A stretch of 64,000 nucleotides of DNA from contig JADFXM010000024.1 in the NCBI GenBank assembly GCA_015233565.1, positions 43,514 to 107,513 of the forward strand. The letters run 5' to 3'. Numbering within the stretch: position 1 is the stretch's first letter; each line of letters begins with the position of its first letter. The notes below the pieces were generated by a model. It made no database searches. It was not told where the DNA came from and saw only the letters and a program-made list of their open reading frames with translations. The DNA comes from Candidatus Rifleibacteriota bacterium (GTDB lineage Bacteria > Muiribacteriota > Ozemobacteria > Ozemobacterales > Ozemobacteraceae). The position numbers were made by a program, and so were the translations under genes. Of this stretch, positions 17,973 through 26,601 are shown in pieces.

Positions 17973-19286
17973 GTGCAGAAACCTAGCAATAGGCACACAG
18001 TTTGTCAGAAATTTTTTATCAGATTGATTTATCAATCAATATTTGGAGTATTTTTTTATTCTTTTTCTTTAATCTTTTCCTTTTTGCCTTTTTTTTCACA
18101 AAGGATAAAGGAGGGATTGAGAAATTATTTTGGCTATTATCCGAAAAGGAAGACGGGGCCGTTCATTTGGGTGCATGGGGTTTCATTGGGTGAAACCCTG
18201 GTTGCTGATTTTTTTGCCGGAAGGTTGTCGGCAATGTACCCGAAACTTTCGTTTGGATTGACTACCACACACCCCGATTGTTTGAAACTGGCTCGAAAAA
18301 AATCCTTTTTTTCATCATCCGTTTTTTTTCCATTGGATTTCCGGCCATTCATCAAACGGGCGTTATCCTCATGGAATCCTGATTTGGTGCTTATTTGTGA
18401 AACCGATTTCTGGCCCGAATTTTTATTCCAATGTTGGCAAAGAAGAATTCCAGTGGTTTTGTTGAACGGTCGGATCAGCAATAAACATGAGTGGTTTTTT
18501 TCCAACTCCAGAAGAATCGGAGAAATGATGTTTGGATGTTTTACAATTTTGTTGGTACAAACCGAAATCGATAAAAAAAGACTGACAAGAATGGGAGCCC
18601 CCCTGGAAAAAATAAAGGTTCTAGGGAATATCAAGTCAGATATGACTCCCGAAATAGACTTTGAAAAATTAGATTCTATTTTGCGTTGGGTAAATGATAA
18701 AAAATTAGTCATTTTTGGCTCTCTTCACCCAACGGAATTGGAAATCTTATTCCCGAGCATTTGTAATTTAGCGAAAAAGGAAGGACTAAAAGTTCTTATC
18801 GCACCGCGCAACATAAAAAATTGCAACATTTGGAAAGCCCGATTCGAAGAAGAAGGCGTTTCCAGCATGATGAGAAGTGAAATTGTGGGAAATCAGACAA
18901 ATCTGTTATTTCTGGATACGATTGGTGAACTTGCTTCAATTTATTCGCTATCTTCTATTGCTTTTCTTGGGGGAACATTGGATGAAAAAGTTGGAGGACA
19001 TAATCCTCTGGAGGTTATGCGATTCGGAAAGGCACTTCTGGTAGGGCCTTACGCAAGAAATTTCCAGGATATTGTTGATCAGTTGATTGAGTTTAATGGG
19101 TGCAGGGTTGTTAAGTCCGGCAAAGAGTTTGACGCAATTGTACAAGAATTATTGAATAATCCCAAAATAAGTCAAGAAATCGGAAGTTCTGGCAAACAAG
19201 TTTACGAAGCAAATAGAGGATCCCTTAATAAGACGATTGAGTGTTTGCAACCACTTTTAAATGGGATAGTTTATAACAAAGTCTAG
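17973..19286 (+). CDS. waaA: 3-deoxy-D-manno-octulosonic acid (Kdo) transferase
   Basis: This enzyme transfers Kdo from CMP-Kdo to lipid A precursor at the inner face of the cytoplasmic membrane. The protein has 437 residues. An N-terminal hydrophobic anchor is followed by the catalytic block WVHGVSLGETLVA with the conserved Glu. Then come TTTHPDCLKLA, LVLICETDFWPEFL and LLNGRISNKHEW; the C-terminal nucleotide site has FLGGTLDEKVGGHNPLE. The start is GTG at 17973; the TTG-like alternatives further in would cut the membrane anchor. Its presence implies an LPS-type outer membrane. The TauE-like gene follows after 18 bases. Confidence 0.92.
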   Translation: MQKPSNRHTVCQKFFIRLIYQSIFGVFFYSFSLIFSFLPFFSQRIKEGLRNYFGYYPKRKTGPFIWVHGVSLGETLVADFFAGRLSAMYPKLSFGLTTTHPDCLKLARKKSFFSSSVFFPLDFRPFIKRALSSWNPDLVLICETDFWPEFLFQCWQRRIPVVLLNGRISNKHEWFFSNSRRIGEMMFGCFTILLVQTEIDKKRLTRMGAPLEKIKVLGNIKSDMTPEIDFEKLDSILRWVNDKKLVIFGSLHPTELEILFPSICNLAKKEGLKVLIAPRNIKNCNIWKARFEEEGVSSMMRSEIVGNQTNLLFLDTIGELASIYSLSSIAFLGGTLDEKVGGHNPLEVMRFGKALLVGPYARNFQDIVDQLIEFNGCRVVKSGKEFDAIVQELLNNPKISQEIGSSGKQVYEANRGSLNKTIECLQPLLNGIVYNKV

Positions 19287-19304
19287 AAATTTTCTGGAGC
19301 GGAT

Positions 19305-19667
19305 ATGTCATATTTGATGTATATTTCTTATATCCTATGGGGAATAATAATAGGATGGTTAAGCGGGCTATTGGGCTTAGGCGGAGGAGTATTTGCAATT
19401 CCAACTCTGGTCTATCTTTTTGGCCTTTCCGAAACAAAAGCACATGGAACTACGTTGGCAATGATGCTTCCTCCAATTGGTTTATTGGCGGCCTATAGAT
19501 ATTGGCAGAACGACAATGTAGCAATTCCAATAGCAATTTTTGGAGCATTGGGTTTTTTTATCGGGGGATATTTTGGAGCGGGAGCAGCTTTGTACATTAG
19601 TGAGGAATCTTTAAAAAAAGTTTTTGGCGTATTTATGGTGTTGATGGGCATAAGAATGCTGATTTAA
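19305..19667 (+). CDS. Half-size TauE/SafE-like membrane protein
   Basis: This 120-residue protein has four hydrophobic segments and the TauE/SafE signature GWLSGLLGLGGGVFAIPTL, then SETKAHGTTLAMMLPP. Normal TauE/SafE exporters (sulfite, sulfoacetate or other anions) are about 250 residues and contain this unit twice, so a single unit would have to dimerise. The frame ends cleanly with a stop and shows no sign of a second half downstream. It follows waaA closely and is probably co-transcribed. Confidence 0.75.
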   Translation: MSYLMYISYILWGIIIGWLSGLLGLGGGVFAIPTLVYLFGLSETKAHGTTLAMMLPPIGLLAAYRYWQNDNVAIPIAIFGALGFFIGGYFGAGAALYISEESLKKVFGVFMVLMGIRMLI

Positions 19668-19750
19668 TAGCTTTCACGAAAGGTAAAAATAATCTTTTCA
19701 AAAATCTTTTCAAAAAGACTTGCCCTTTTTTTAAAAATTCGTAAAATTAA

Positions 19751-19781
19751 TTGAAACTTTCCTAAACAAATCAAGTATAAT
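19751..19781 (+). promoter_or_regulatory. Promoter of TPR module copy 1
   Basis: TTGAAA at 19751-19756 and TATAAT at 19776-19781 are separated by 19 bases. The same layout with shared intervening bases (AAACTTTCC) recurs at 22743-22773 before copy 2. That conservation between paralogous modules supports a real promoter. Confidence 0.6.
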
Positions 19782-19839
19782 AATTTACCGAGAGTTGAAT
19801 TTTATTTTAAATTTAAATTTTCATAGGAGGTCTTAACCA

Positions 19840-20610
19840 ATGAAGTTGAGATCAATGTTGGGAGTTCTTCTTCTTGTTACGCTGATTGCCGGCGGAACTG
19901 CATGGGCCTACAACTACAATGATTTACAGATGGCTCATTCAATGAGAGATCGTGGCGACTTCTTGAACGCCAGAAATCTCTACTGGAACATCGCTTCTTC
20001 CCTCTTCACCGACAATGGCATCCGCAGAGAAGCCGGATACTTTCTGGGTTTCTGCAATGTCAAGATGAACAACAGCTGGGCTGCAATTGATGATTACAGA
20101 TGGTTCATCAAAACCTTTGACGATGGAAATGCGACTTTGATTCCAGATGCAATTTTCGTACTTGGCCGAACTTATGAAGTAGTGAACGATGTACAGGCAG
20201 CTATCAATTGCTATAGAAGCTGTCTCTCTCGCTTCCCCTACACGGAATTTGCTGGAAAGTCACGTGAAAGAATGAATTTCCTCGGCGTCTATGCCTCCAT
20301 GGATTCAGTTAACTATGCTGATTCCAACGGCCAACCAGCAGTAGGCATGGCCCAGGAAAAACCGGGCGCAGTAACTGTTAAGGCTTCCACCAAAGCTAAC
20401 CCAATGATGGATCCCTACAATGGTTTCCAACCCGACCAAGCCAAAATCAAAAGAGTTAACACTTTCCTTAATGCAGTAAAGAAAATGCAGGGTGTTGACG
20501 AAGCAATCCGCGGTCTCGCTCCTGAAGATGGCCGCATGGGCATTATAAAACAGAATCTCCAGATGCTTCAAGAAAAAGGCAAATTCAATAACGTCCAAAT
20601 GGAAAAGTAA
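19840..20610 (+). CDS. Exported TPR protein, module copy 1, small partner
   Basis: The 256-residue protein has a clear signal peptide (LLLVTLIAGGTAWAYN, cleavage near residue 24). TPR-like helical pairs follow (residues 25-160), such as MRDRGDFLNARNLYWNIAS and AINCYRSCLSRFPYTEFAGK, in the style of CpoB/BamD-type periplasmic TPR proteins. The C terminus has a linker and a short helix pair. It is strongly similar to 22828-23577 across most of its length. The ribosome binding site AGGAGGTCTTAAC is nearly identical in both copies. The gene is followed by a perfect hairpin and then its larger partner. No known family member comes to mind; a role in envelope or surface assembly is a guess. Confidence 0.8.
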   Translation: MKLRSMLGVLLLVTLIAGGTAWAYNYNDLQMAHSMRDRGDFLNARNLYWNIASSLFTDNGIRREAGYFLGFCNVKMNNSWAAIDDYRWFIKTFDDGNATLIPDAIFVLGRTYEVVNDVQAAINCYRSCLSRFPYTEFAGKSRERMNFLGVYASMDSVNYADSNGQPAVGMAQEKPGAVTVKASTKANPMMDPYNGFQPDQAKIKRVNTFLNAVKKMQGVDEAIRGLAPEDGRMGIIKQNLQMLQEKGKFNNVQMEK

Positions 20611-20621
20611 TTAGTAATCAC

Positions 20622-20655
20622 ATTGGGCTCCCTTAACAGGGAGCCCAATTTTTTT
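20622..20655 (+). terminator. Intrinsic terminator or attenuator inside module copy 1
   Basis: An 11-bp perfect stem (ATTGGGCTCCC / GGGAGCCCAAT) with a six-base loop is followed by seven T. It stands between the small and large partner genes, 15 bases before the ATG of the large one. Read-through would be needed for the large gene, so it may set the ratio of the two proteins. The matching gap in copy 2 (23578-23613) lacks it. Confidence 0.8.
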
Positions 20656-20670
20656 GTTAAGGAGAAAATT

Positions 20671-22647
20671 ATGCGAAGATTTCCCGGGAAAATAGTTATA
20701 ACTTTGTTTGCTTTGATTGCTTCCACTGGAATTCCGTTAATTGCGGATACTCCCTTCTCTGACAATATTATTAGCATCACCCAGACGGCTAATTCGGGTA
20801 CTGACACAAATACCAGTTCAGTTCCCGCAGGATCAGTTGACCAGATTCTTACACAGGTAGCCGCTGGAAATGCCTACGCTGGAGCTTATGGCGAGAATCA
20901 TTTAATCAAAAACGGTATTGTTAAAGTAAGAATTAACCTGAAAGATGAAACAGGAGGCGAATACAAACGTGCTTCCCTTCTAGCTCAAATTCTTTCCGAA
21001 CATGGCTGTAAGATCACAACTCAGCAAGTTGGCGAAAAACAAACCGGAAATATATTTAATCGCAAGAAGTGGATGGAAGCTTCTTATGATTTTGAAGCCA
21101 AAGATTATGTTGCAGATAAGCTTGTACCATACTATGCTGGTCAGAAATTAGGCGATGTTTCGCCAGCTTCTATTCCTAACGCACCAGAGCTTGCCGATGC
21201 GGTAGCAGTTGAAAAACATTGCATTGAAGATGAAAAAGCTGTTATCGATCTGGAACTCGAACTGGATAAATTGTACATTAGTTTGAGCAAAAGAGGAACC
21301 TTCGATCTTTCCGGAAAAAAAGCTGACAAGGCCAGAATTGATGAAATCATCAATAATCTGATTCCCGCCAAGAAGAGTGCCATTGCCAGTGAACGCCAGG
21401 ATGTAGACAAGAAACTCGCTGATCTGGCTTCCAGTTATCAGAAGAAGGGTGATTACAATCAGGCTCTGGCGTATTATAAACTTCATGGAATAAATGACAA
21501 CACTTCTCGACAAAATGCCGGAGATTGTTACAAAGCTCTTAAATCTTATGATTCTGCAATTTCAATGTACAAATCGATAAATCCTATTACTGAAGCTGCG
21601 TCATTGAATATTGCCGATTGTCAACATGCCAAGGGAAATGATCAAGATGCAGTTAAGAGCCTTTTTGATGTATTAGGGAACTTTCATAATTCCCCGGAAG
21701 AATTATCAGCTCTTCAGAAATTTGACGATTGGAAAATTGTGGATAGAAGTTCTGAATTTCCCAATGTTGCTCCTCAGTTAGGTGATGTGTATCTATCAAA
21801 GAGTTTTTTGAACGCAAATTCTCCGTCTTCCGTTGGCACAGCAGCCCAAGATTACAAAAAAGGATGCGGCCTCAAAGCAGCAGGGAATGCCGCTGCGGGT
21901 TCCCAGCAGTTGATCGCGGGGTATCAAGCTGCAGTTGACAAGGGCAACCAGGATCTCTCGTCGGCTAGGCAGCAAGCCAGCAACAGATTCCTCCAGGAAA
22001 GGGAAATGCAGCGCCAAAACCTGGTCAGGGCTGAAACGAATTACAATTTGGCTTTGACGAGCGCAGCAGTGGCTTATACAAATGATTTGAACGCTGCAGC
22101 TTACAGGCTCAGAAGAGCCCAGGAAAGACTCACTTATCTTCAAAGTCTGCCTCCCACAACCAGTGGCGGAACTGATCCTTACAGCCGTCCAACCTCGGGT
22201 GGAACAGATCCTTATAGCGGTTCATCTTCCAGCCATGGTAGCACCGATCCTTACAGCGGCACCTCCTCCAGCCATGGTAGTACAGACCCTTATGCCCCTT
22301 CCCACAGCAGTAGTACAGATCCATATTCCCAAAGTTCAAATTACGGAACCGATCCTTATGATTCCTACAATTCCGTTTCTGACGCACAAGCCGCTGTTTA
22401 TCAATTCCAGAATGATTACAATTATTTAGCGTACCATCAGGCTGCTTATGTTGCCACTCGGGTTGCTCCTGAACTTCTTATTTACACTACCGCTCAGGCA
22501 AACTACAGGAATTACGATCTCAGTAGGCAAACTGCTTACGTCGAAAATGATCCCACTGTTCTTCAAATTAAAAATGTCATTGCAAATAATCAAAAATGTC
22601 TGGCGACCTCAAAGCAATTAGCTACGGCGAATGGCTTTAGTTCCTAG
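20671..22647 (+). CDS. Exported TPR and coiled-coil protein with DPY repeat linker, module copy 1
   Basis: The start at ATG 20671 is supported by AAGGAGAAAATT and by the aligned start of its paralogue; the frame is open further upstream but that part lies in the terminator hairpin. The protein has about 658 residues. It has a signal peptide (ending LIADTPF) and a domain of about 150 residues with LKDETGGEYKRASLL. TPR-like repeats follow (KKGDYNQALAYYKLHG, then YDSAISMYKSI). Next comes an Arg/Gln-rich coiled coil (about 440-500), then six TDPY-containing repeats and a C-terminal domain shared with 23614-25734. The family is not recognised. Context and signals point to an exported structural partner of the small TPR protein. 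Confidence 0.75.
   Translation: MRRFPGKIVITLFALIASTGIPLIADTPFSDNIISITQTANSGTDTNTSSVPAGSVDQILTQVAAGNAYAGAYGENHLIKNGIVKVRINLKDETGGEYKRASLLAQILSEHGCKITTQQVGEKQTGNIFNRKKWMEASYDFEAKDYVADKLVPYYAGQKLGDVSPASIPNAPELADAVAVEKHCIEDEKAVIDLELELDKLYISLSKRGTFDLSGKKADKARIDEIINNLIPAKKSAIASERQDVDKKLADLASSYQKKGDYNQALAYYKLHGINDNTSRQNAGDCYKALKSYDSAISMYKSINPITEAASLNIADCQHAKGNDQDAVKSLFDVLGNFHNSPEELSALQKFDDWKIVDRSSEFPNVAPQLGDVYLSKSFLNANSPSSVGTAAQDYKKGCGLKAAGNAAAGSQQLIAGYQAAVDKGNQDLSSARQQASNRFLQEREMQRQNLVRAETNYNLALTSAAVAYTNDLNAAAYRLRRAQERLTYLQSLPPTTSGGTDPYSRPTSGGTDPYSGSSSSHGSTDPYSGTSSSHGSTDPYAPSHSSSTDPYSQSSNYGTDPYDSYNSVSDAQAAVYQFQNDYNYLAYHQAAYVATRVAPELLIYTTAQANYRNYDLSRQTAYVENDPTVLQIKNVIANNQKCLATSKQLATANGFSS
22165..22365 (+). 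repeat. DPY-coding tandem repeat in module copy 1
   Basis: Six units of TDPYS or a close variant, each followed by 5-9 Gly/Ser/His residues, are encoded here. They form a flexible linker between the coiled coil and the C-terminal domain. Confidence 0.8.
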
Positions 22648-22684
22648 TAATTTTTGCAGTACTATGCAAAACTGATTTACTGAA

Positions 22685-22728
22685 AATCAGGCGCTTCTTT
22701 CGGGGAGCGCCTGATTGATTTTTTTTGA
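22685..22728 (+). terminator. Rho-independent terminator after module copy 1
   Basis: An 11-bp stem (AATCAGGCGCT / AGCGCCTGATT) is followed by a T-rich tract, 38 bases past the stop of the large partner. Confidence 0.75.
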
Positions 22729-22742
22729 AAATAAAAAGTTTT

Positions 22743-22773
22743 TTTAAACTTTCCAGCAAAAATAAGGTATATT
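22743..22773 (+). promoter_or_regulatory. Promoter of TPR module copy 2
   Basis: TTTAAA at 22743-22748 and TATATT at 22768-22773 with a 19-base spacer match the layout and several spacer bases of the promoter before copy 1. It sits just after the terminator of copy 1, so the two modules are separate transcription units. Confidence 0.55.
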
Positions 22774-22827
22774 AATTTATCAAGGTGTTTTAAAGAACAA
22801 AATAAATTTCTCAGGAGGTCTTAACTA

Positions 22828-23577
22828 ATGAAGGTAAGATCAATTTTGGGTGTTCTTCTCCTCGTCGTGTTGATTGCCGGTGGAACTGCATGGGCATACA
22901 ACTACAACGATCTTCAGATGGCTCACCAGATGAGAGATCGTGGCGATTTCCTTAACGCCAGAAATCTTTATTGGAACATTGCCTCGTCATTGTTCACCGA
23001 CAATGGCATTCGCAGAGAAGCTGGATATTTCCTTGGATTCTGCAATGTCAAAATGAACAATACCTGGGCTGCCATTGATGATTACAGATGGTTCCTTAAG
23101 ACTTTTGACGATGGAAATGCCACCTTGGTTCCGGATGCAATTTTTGTCCTTGGTCGCACTTATGAAGTGGTAAATGATATTCAAGCTGCTATTAACTGCT
23201 ATAGAAGCTGCATTTCCCGTTTTCCCTATACCGAATTTGCTGGAAAATCCCGTGAAAGAATGGGCTTCCTTGGCGTTAACTGCTCCATGGATTCAGTGAA
23301 CTATGCAGATTCCAACGGTGCCCCAGCAATGGCTCAAGAAAAAGCCGTTACTGTAAAGCCATCAGTTAAAGCTGATCCTTCCCACGATCCATTCAATGGT
23401 TTCCAACCTGATACCGCAAAAATTAAAAGAGTTAACACTTTTTTGAGCGCTGTCAAACAAATGAAGGGTGTTGATCAAGCTGTTCAATCCTTAGCTCCTG
23501 AAGACAAAAACCTTGGAATCGTAAAACAGAATATGCAGATGCTTCAAGAAAAAGGAATGCTCAATTCTGATAGATAA
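22828..23577 (+). CDS. Exported TPR protein, module copy 2, small partner
   Basis: The 249-residue protein is a close paralogue of 19840-20610. It has the same signal peptide pattern (LLLVVLIAGGTAWAYN), the same TPR region (MRDRGDFLNARNLYWNIAS) and similar C-terminal helices (AKIKRVNTFLSAVKQMKGV). The DNA differs at many third codon positions while the protein is kept, so the duplication is not recent or not recently homogenised, and selection maintains the protein. The linker (about residues 165-195) is the least conserved part. It is followed after 36 bases by the large partner without an intervening hairpin. Confidence 0.8.
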   Translation: MKVRSILGVLLLVVLIAGGTAWAYNYNDLQMAHQMRDRGDFLNARNLYWNIASSLFTDNGIRREAGYFLGFCNVKMNNTWAAIDDYRWFLKTFDDGNATLVPDAIFVLGRTYEVVNDIQAAINCYRSCISRFPYTEFAGKSRERMGFLGVNCSMDSVNYADSNGAPAMAQEKAVTVKPSVKADPSHDPFNGFQPDTAKIKRVNTFLSAVKQMKGVDQAVQSLAPEDKNLGIVKQNMQMLQEKGMLNSDR

Positions 23578-23613
23578 GAAGTAAATTAAACCAAATTATT
23601 CAAGGAGGAGTTT

Positions 23614-25734
23614 ATGCGTCGATTACCTAATTTAATTGCCGTGGCGGCAATACTCGGAGCTGCATGCACTGGAATACTAATTGCAGACACGCCATTTGGT
23701 GATAACACCATTAGCATTACCCAAACTGCAAACTCAGGTTCTGATTCCGGAAATGCCAATTCAGTCCCGGCTGGCCAGATTGACCAGATTCTATCTCAAG
23801 TAAACGCTGGAAATGCTTATGCCGGCGAATACGGAGCGAACCGTTTGATCAAGAATGCTATTATTAAAGTGCATATTGATCTGAAAGATGAAACCGGAGG
23901 CGAATATAAGCGAGTAGCTCTTCTTGAAAGTATTATTTCCAGTCATGGTGGTCGAATAACCAGTCAGCAAAAAGGCGAAAAACAAACTGGAAATATTTTC
24001 AATCGCAAGAAATGGACAGAAGCTACTTATGAATTTGAGATCAAAGATTATGTAGGAGACAAGCTGGTTTCTTATTACAATGGAAAAAAACTTGCTGATG
24101 TATCTCCTGCTTTTGTTCCTACTTCTCCAGAATTGGCAGACGCGATTGCACTTGAGAAGCGCTGTGTCGAAGATGAAAAATCAGTTGTCGATTGGGAACT
24201 CGAACTTGACAAACTGTATATCAGCAGAGCTGCCCGTGGAACTTTTGATTTATCCGGCAAGAGTGCCGATGACAAAAGAATTAATGAAATCCTCAATAAC
24301 CTGATCCCCGGCAAAAAGAGCGCCATTGCTGATGCAAGAAGACAAGTGGACAGCAAGCTCGCTAACCTTGGAACAGCTTATCAAAACAAGGGTGATTTTA
24401 ATCAAGCTCTTGCTTATTACAAACTCCACGGAATCACCGACGATGCCACTCGCTTGAACGCGGGCAACTGCTTGAAGGGTCTTAAATCGTATGATCAGGC
24501 AATAACCATGTTTAAGGCGATTAACCCTCCAACTGAAGCTTCAATATTAAGCATCGCAGATTGTCAGCACGCCCAGGGAAATGACCAGGACGCAGCAAAC
24601 AGCCTTGTTTCAGTGTTAAAGAACTTCCATAACACTCCGGAAGAACTTTCAGCTCTTCAAAAATTGGAAGAGTGGAAGATCCTTTCTGATCCTCAAAAAT
24701 ACGCGAACATAATTCCTCAAGTTGCCGATGTCTACCTGCAAAAAGCGTTTTTGAATGCGTCCAAACCCTCCACCACCGGAACAGCGGCCCAAGATTACAA
24801 CAAAGCTTGTGGTCTGAGAGCAGCTGGAAATGCCGCTGAAGGTTCAAGACAATTGATTGGTGCTTATCAAGCAACTGTTAACAAAAATTCCCAGGATCTT
24901 CAAGTTGCTAGACAGCAATCTGAACAGAGATTTTTGGCCGAACGCGAAACCTACCGCCAGAATTATGTCAGAGCTCAGCAAAACTACGATTATTCGGTTC
25001 AAAGAGCACGCGCTCAGTACAACGAAGAAATGACTTCAACAAGTTATCAACTTCAGGAAGCCCGAAGAGCCCTTGCTCAACTTCAGGCTAACAAACCAGC
25101 CCCAACCAGTGGCTCGACGACTGACCCTTATGCTAACAAGCCCTCGACAGGCGGCTCGACTACTGATCCTTATGGTGGCAAATCCACAACCGGTGGCTCG
25201 TCATCTGATCCATATGCTAGCACAGCCAAACCAAAACCCACTACCAGCTCTGATCCGTATGCTAGCACATCCAACCCAACAACCAGTAGCTCTGACCCGT
25301 ATGCTAGCACAGCCAAGCCAAAACCCTCTACTAGCTCTGACCCGTATGCCAGCACAGCCAAACCAAAAACCAACAGCACCGACCCGTATGCCAGGACCTC
25401 CAACGACGGAACCGATCCTTACAGCAATTCCGGAAGCACAACAGACCCCTATGCTTCCCAACTCTCTGATGCCCAAGCAAAAGTTAACGCGTTGGAAAAC
25501 CGCTACCGCTACCTGGCCAGCAATCAGGATGGATACATTAGCGAAAGAACCGTTGGCGAATATCAAGCTCTTCAGATATCTGTAAATAATTACAGGAATT
25601 ACGATTTGAGCAGAAAAGATGCTTATGTCGAAAATGATCCGAATGTAAATGCTAGCAGAAATGCCCTTAACGCCAGCCAATCCAAACTTACTACTGCTCA
25701 ACAACTTGCAGTTGCCAATGGGTTCAGTTCATAA
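23614..25734 (+). CDS. Exported TPR and coiled-coil protein with DPY repeat linker, module copy 2
   Basis: This 706-residue paralogue of 20671-22647 has an AAGGAGGAG ribosome binding site. The order of parts is the same: signal peptide (GILIADTPF), LKDETGGEYKRVALL domain, TPR-like repeats (NKGDFNQALAYYKLHG), coiled coil, repeat linker and C-terminal domain ending in ANGFSS in both. The linker here has nine DPY units, several with Lys/Pro-rich spacers (ASTAKPKP), against six in copy 1, so linker length evolves by repeat gain or loss. The function is unknown; it is likely a periplasmic or surface protein. Confidence 0.75.
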   Translation: MRRLPNLIAVAAILGAACTGILIADTPFGDNTISITQTANSGSDSGNANSVPAGQIDQILSQVNAGNAYAGEYGANRLIKNAIIKVHIDLKDETGGEYKRVALLESIISSHGGRITSQQKGEKQTGNIFNRKKWTEATYEFEIKDYVGDKLVSYYNGKKLADVSPAFVPTSPELADAIALEKRCVEDEKSVVDWELELDKLYISRAARGTFDLSGKSADDKRINEILNNLIPGKKSAIADARRQVDSKLANLGTAYQNKGDFNQALAYYKLHGITDDATRLNAGNCLKGLKSYDQAITMFKAINPPTEASILSIADCQHAQGNDQDAANSLVSVLKNFHNTPEELSALQKLEEWKILSDPQKYANIIPQVADVYLQKAFLNASKPSTTGTAAQDYNKACGLRAAGNAAEGSRQLIGAYQATVNKNSQDLQVARQQSEQRFLAERETYRQNYVRAQQNYDYSVQRARAQYNEEMTSTSYQLQEARRALAQLQANKPAPTSGSTTDPYANKPSTGGSTTDPYGGKSTTGGSSSDPYASTAKPKPTTSSDPYASTSNPTTSSSDPYASTAKPKPSTSSDPYASTAKPKTNSTDPYARTSNDGTDPYSNSGSTTDPYASQLSDAQAKVNALENRYRYLASNQDGYISERTVGEYQALQISVNNYRNYDLSRKDAYVENDPNVNASRNALNASQSKLTTAQQLAVANGFSS
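25120..25465 (+). repeat. DPY-coding tandem repeat in module copy 2
   Basis: Nine units of (T/S)DPYA or TDPYG or TDPYS with Ser/Thr/Pro/Lys spacers are encoded. The middle units (about 25200-25380) are close copies at DNA level, consistent with recent slippage or unequal exchange. Confidence 0.8.
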
Positions 25735-25792
25735 AGCAACTTCAATTATTTAATTCTTCGCATTGATGAAGAATTAAAATGTAAGAACTAAG

Positions 25793-25836
25793 AAAAATCA
25801 GGCATTAATTTTATGCCTGATTTTTCTTTTTTTTTT
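25793..25836 (+). terminator. Rho-independent terminator after module copy 2
   Basis: A 13-bp perfect stem (AAAAATCAGGCAT / ATGCCTGATTTTT) with a 7-base loop is followed by a long T-run. A second weaker hairpin precedes it at 25751-25776. The remaining stretch to 26060 holds nothing I recognise. Confidence 0.8.
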
Positions 25837-26060
25837 AGTTTGTTGCTTTCAAGCATTTTTAGAAATTAGCTTTTGGATACTGTTTCACACACCAAAATTC
25901 TTTTTGCCCCAACTCCAATTTACGCAGACCTGAAGCCTGAAATAGGTCGGATGAACGAACAAATTGAAATTGGTATTACTGGATAATTGCCAATGTCAAA
26001 ACGAATTTATCCTTTGCAGCTTCCAGAATTTACTGCGAATTATTATCAAGAGACTGAAAG

Positions 26061-26069
26061 TGGTATAAT
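26061..26069 (+). promoter_or_regulatory. Extended -10 promoter element
   Basis: TGGTATAAT is a TGn-extended -10 box, about 60 bases before the next start codon. No good -35 hexamer is visible at the usual distance. Confidence 0.4.
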
Positions 26070-26130
26070 CTTCTGACTAATTTAAATCCAAAATACTCTG
26101 GTTTCGTTTTATTAGAAAAAGGAGGTTTTT

Positions 26131-26577
26131 ATGTTGAAAAAAGTTTGTTTATCAATTTTAATGGTGGTTCTTTGCTTAACAGGAGGATTTGCGATGATTC
26201 AAACCTTATCGGTTGATGAACTGGTCAAAATGGCTGATTTGATTGCTATTGCGAAATTGAAGGAAATTAAACCGACAGATAAAAGTCCTGAAGGTTTCCA
26301 AAAACTCGAAAATACGATAGTTTTGGAAGAAATATTGAAAGGTGAAGAAAAAAAGGGTGATGAACGAACTTTTATCACTTTTTCGGGACTTGAAGACAAT
26401 CCAACTATTGCCTCTGATGGATTATTTTTAATTTTTCTGACCAAAACTGCATCTCAAACCTGGGATTTAACCAATCTTATACAGGGTTATTGGCCATTTT
26501 TAAAGGATGGAAGATTGGGCGGAATGGGCTTAAGATATAATCTCGATATTGTAAAACAAGCAATCAATAAAAAATAA
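26131..26577 (+). CDS. Secreted hypothetical protein
   Basis: The protein has 148 residues, with a signal peptide (ILMVVLCLTGGFAM, cleavage near residue 21-23) and a strong GGAGG ribosome binding site. The mature part follows a pattern seen in many uncharacterised exported bacterial proteins: LVKMADLIAIAKLKEI, then NTIVLEEILKGEE, then FITFSGLED and DGLFLIFL. These suggest an all-beta (OB-like) domain. No function is assigned to that group. It lies 24 bases before the HAD phosphatase ATG, so the two may be co-transcribed. Confidence 0.65.
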   Translation: MLKKVCLSILMVVLCLTGGFAMIQTLSVDELVKMADLIAIAKLKEIKPTDKSPEGFQKLENTIVLEEILKGEEKKGDERTFITFSGLEDNPTIASDGLFLIFLTKTASQTWDLTNLIQGYWPFLKDGRLGGMGLRYNLDIVKQAINKK

Positions 26578-26601
26578 TTTTTCAGCAAACAAGTGGAAAC
26601 A

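Noticed and set aside
25200..25400. Regularly spaced repeats resembling a CRISPR array
   Set aside because: The repeats are in phase with codons and encode the DPY linker; spacers are not unique and no cas genes are present.
25873..25985. Short open frame reading KILFAPTPIYADLKPEIG
   Set aside because: It is under 40 codons from a TTG with no ribosome binding site, and I could not link it to a family.
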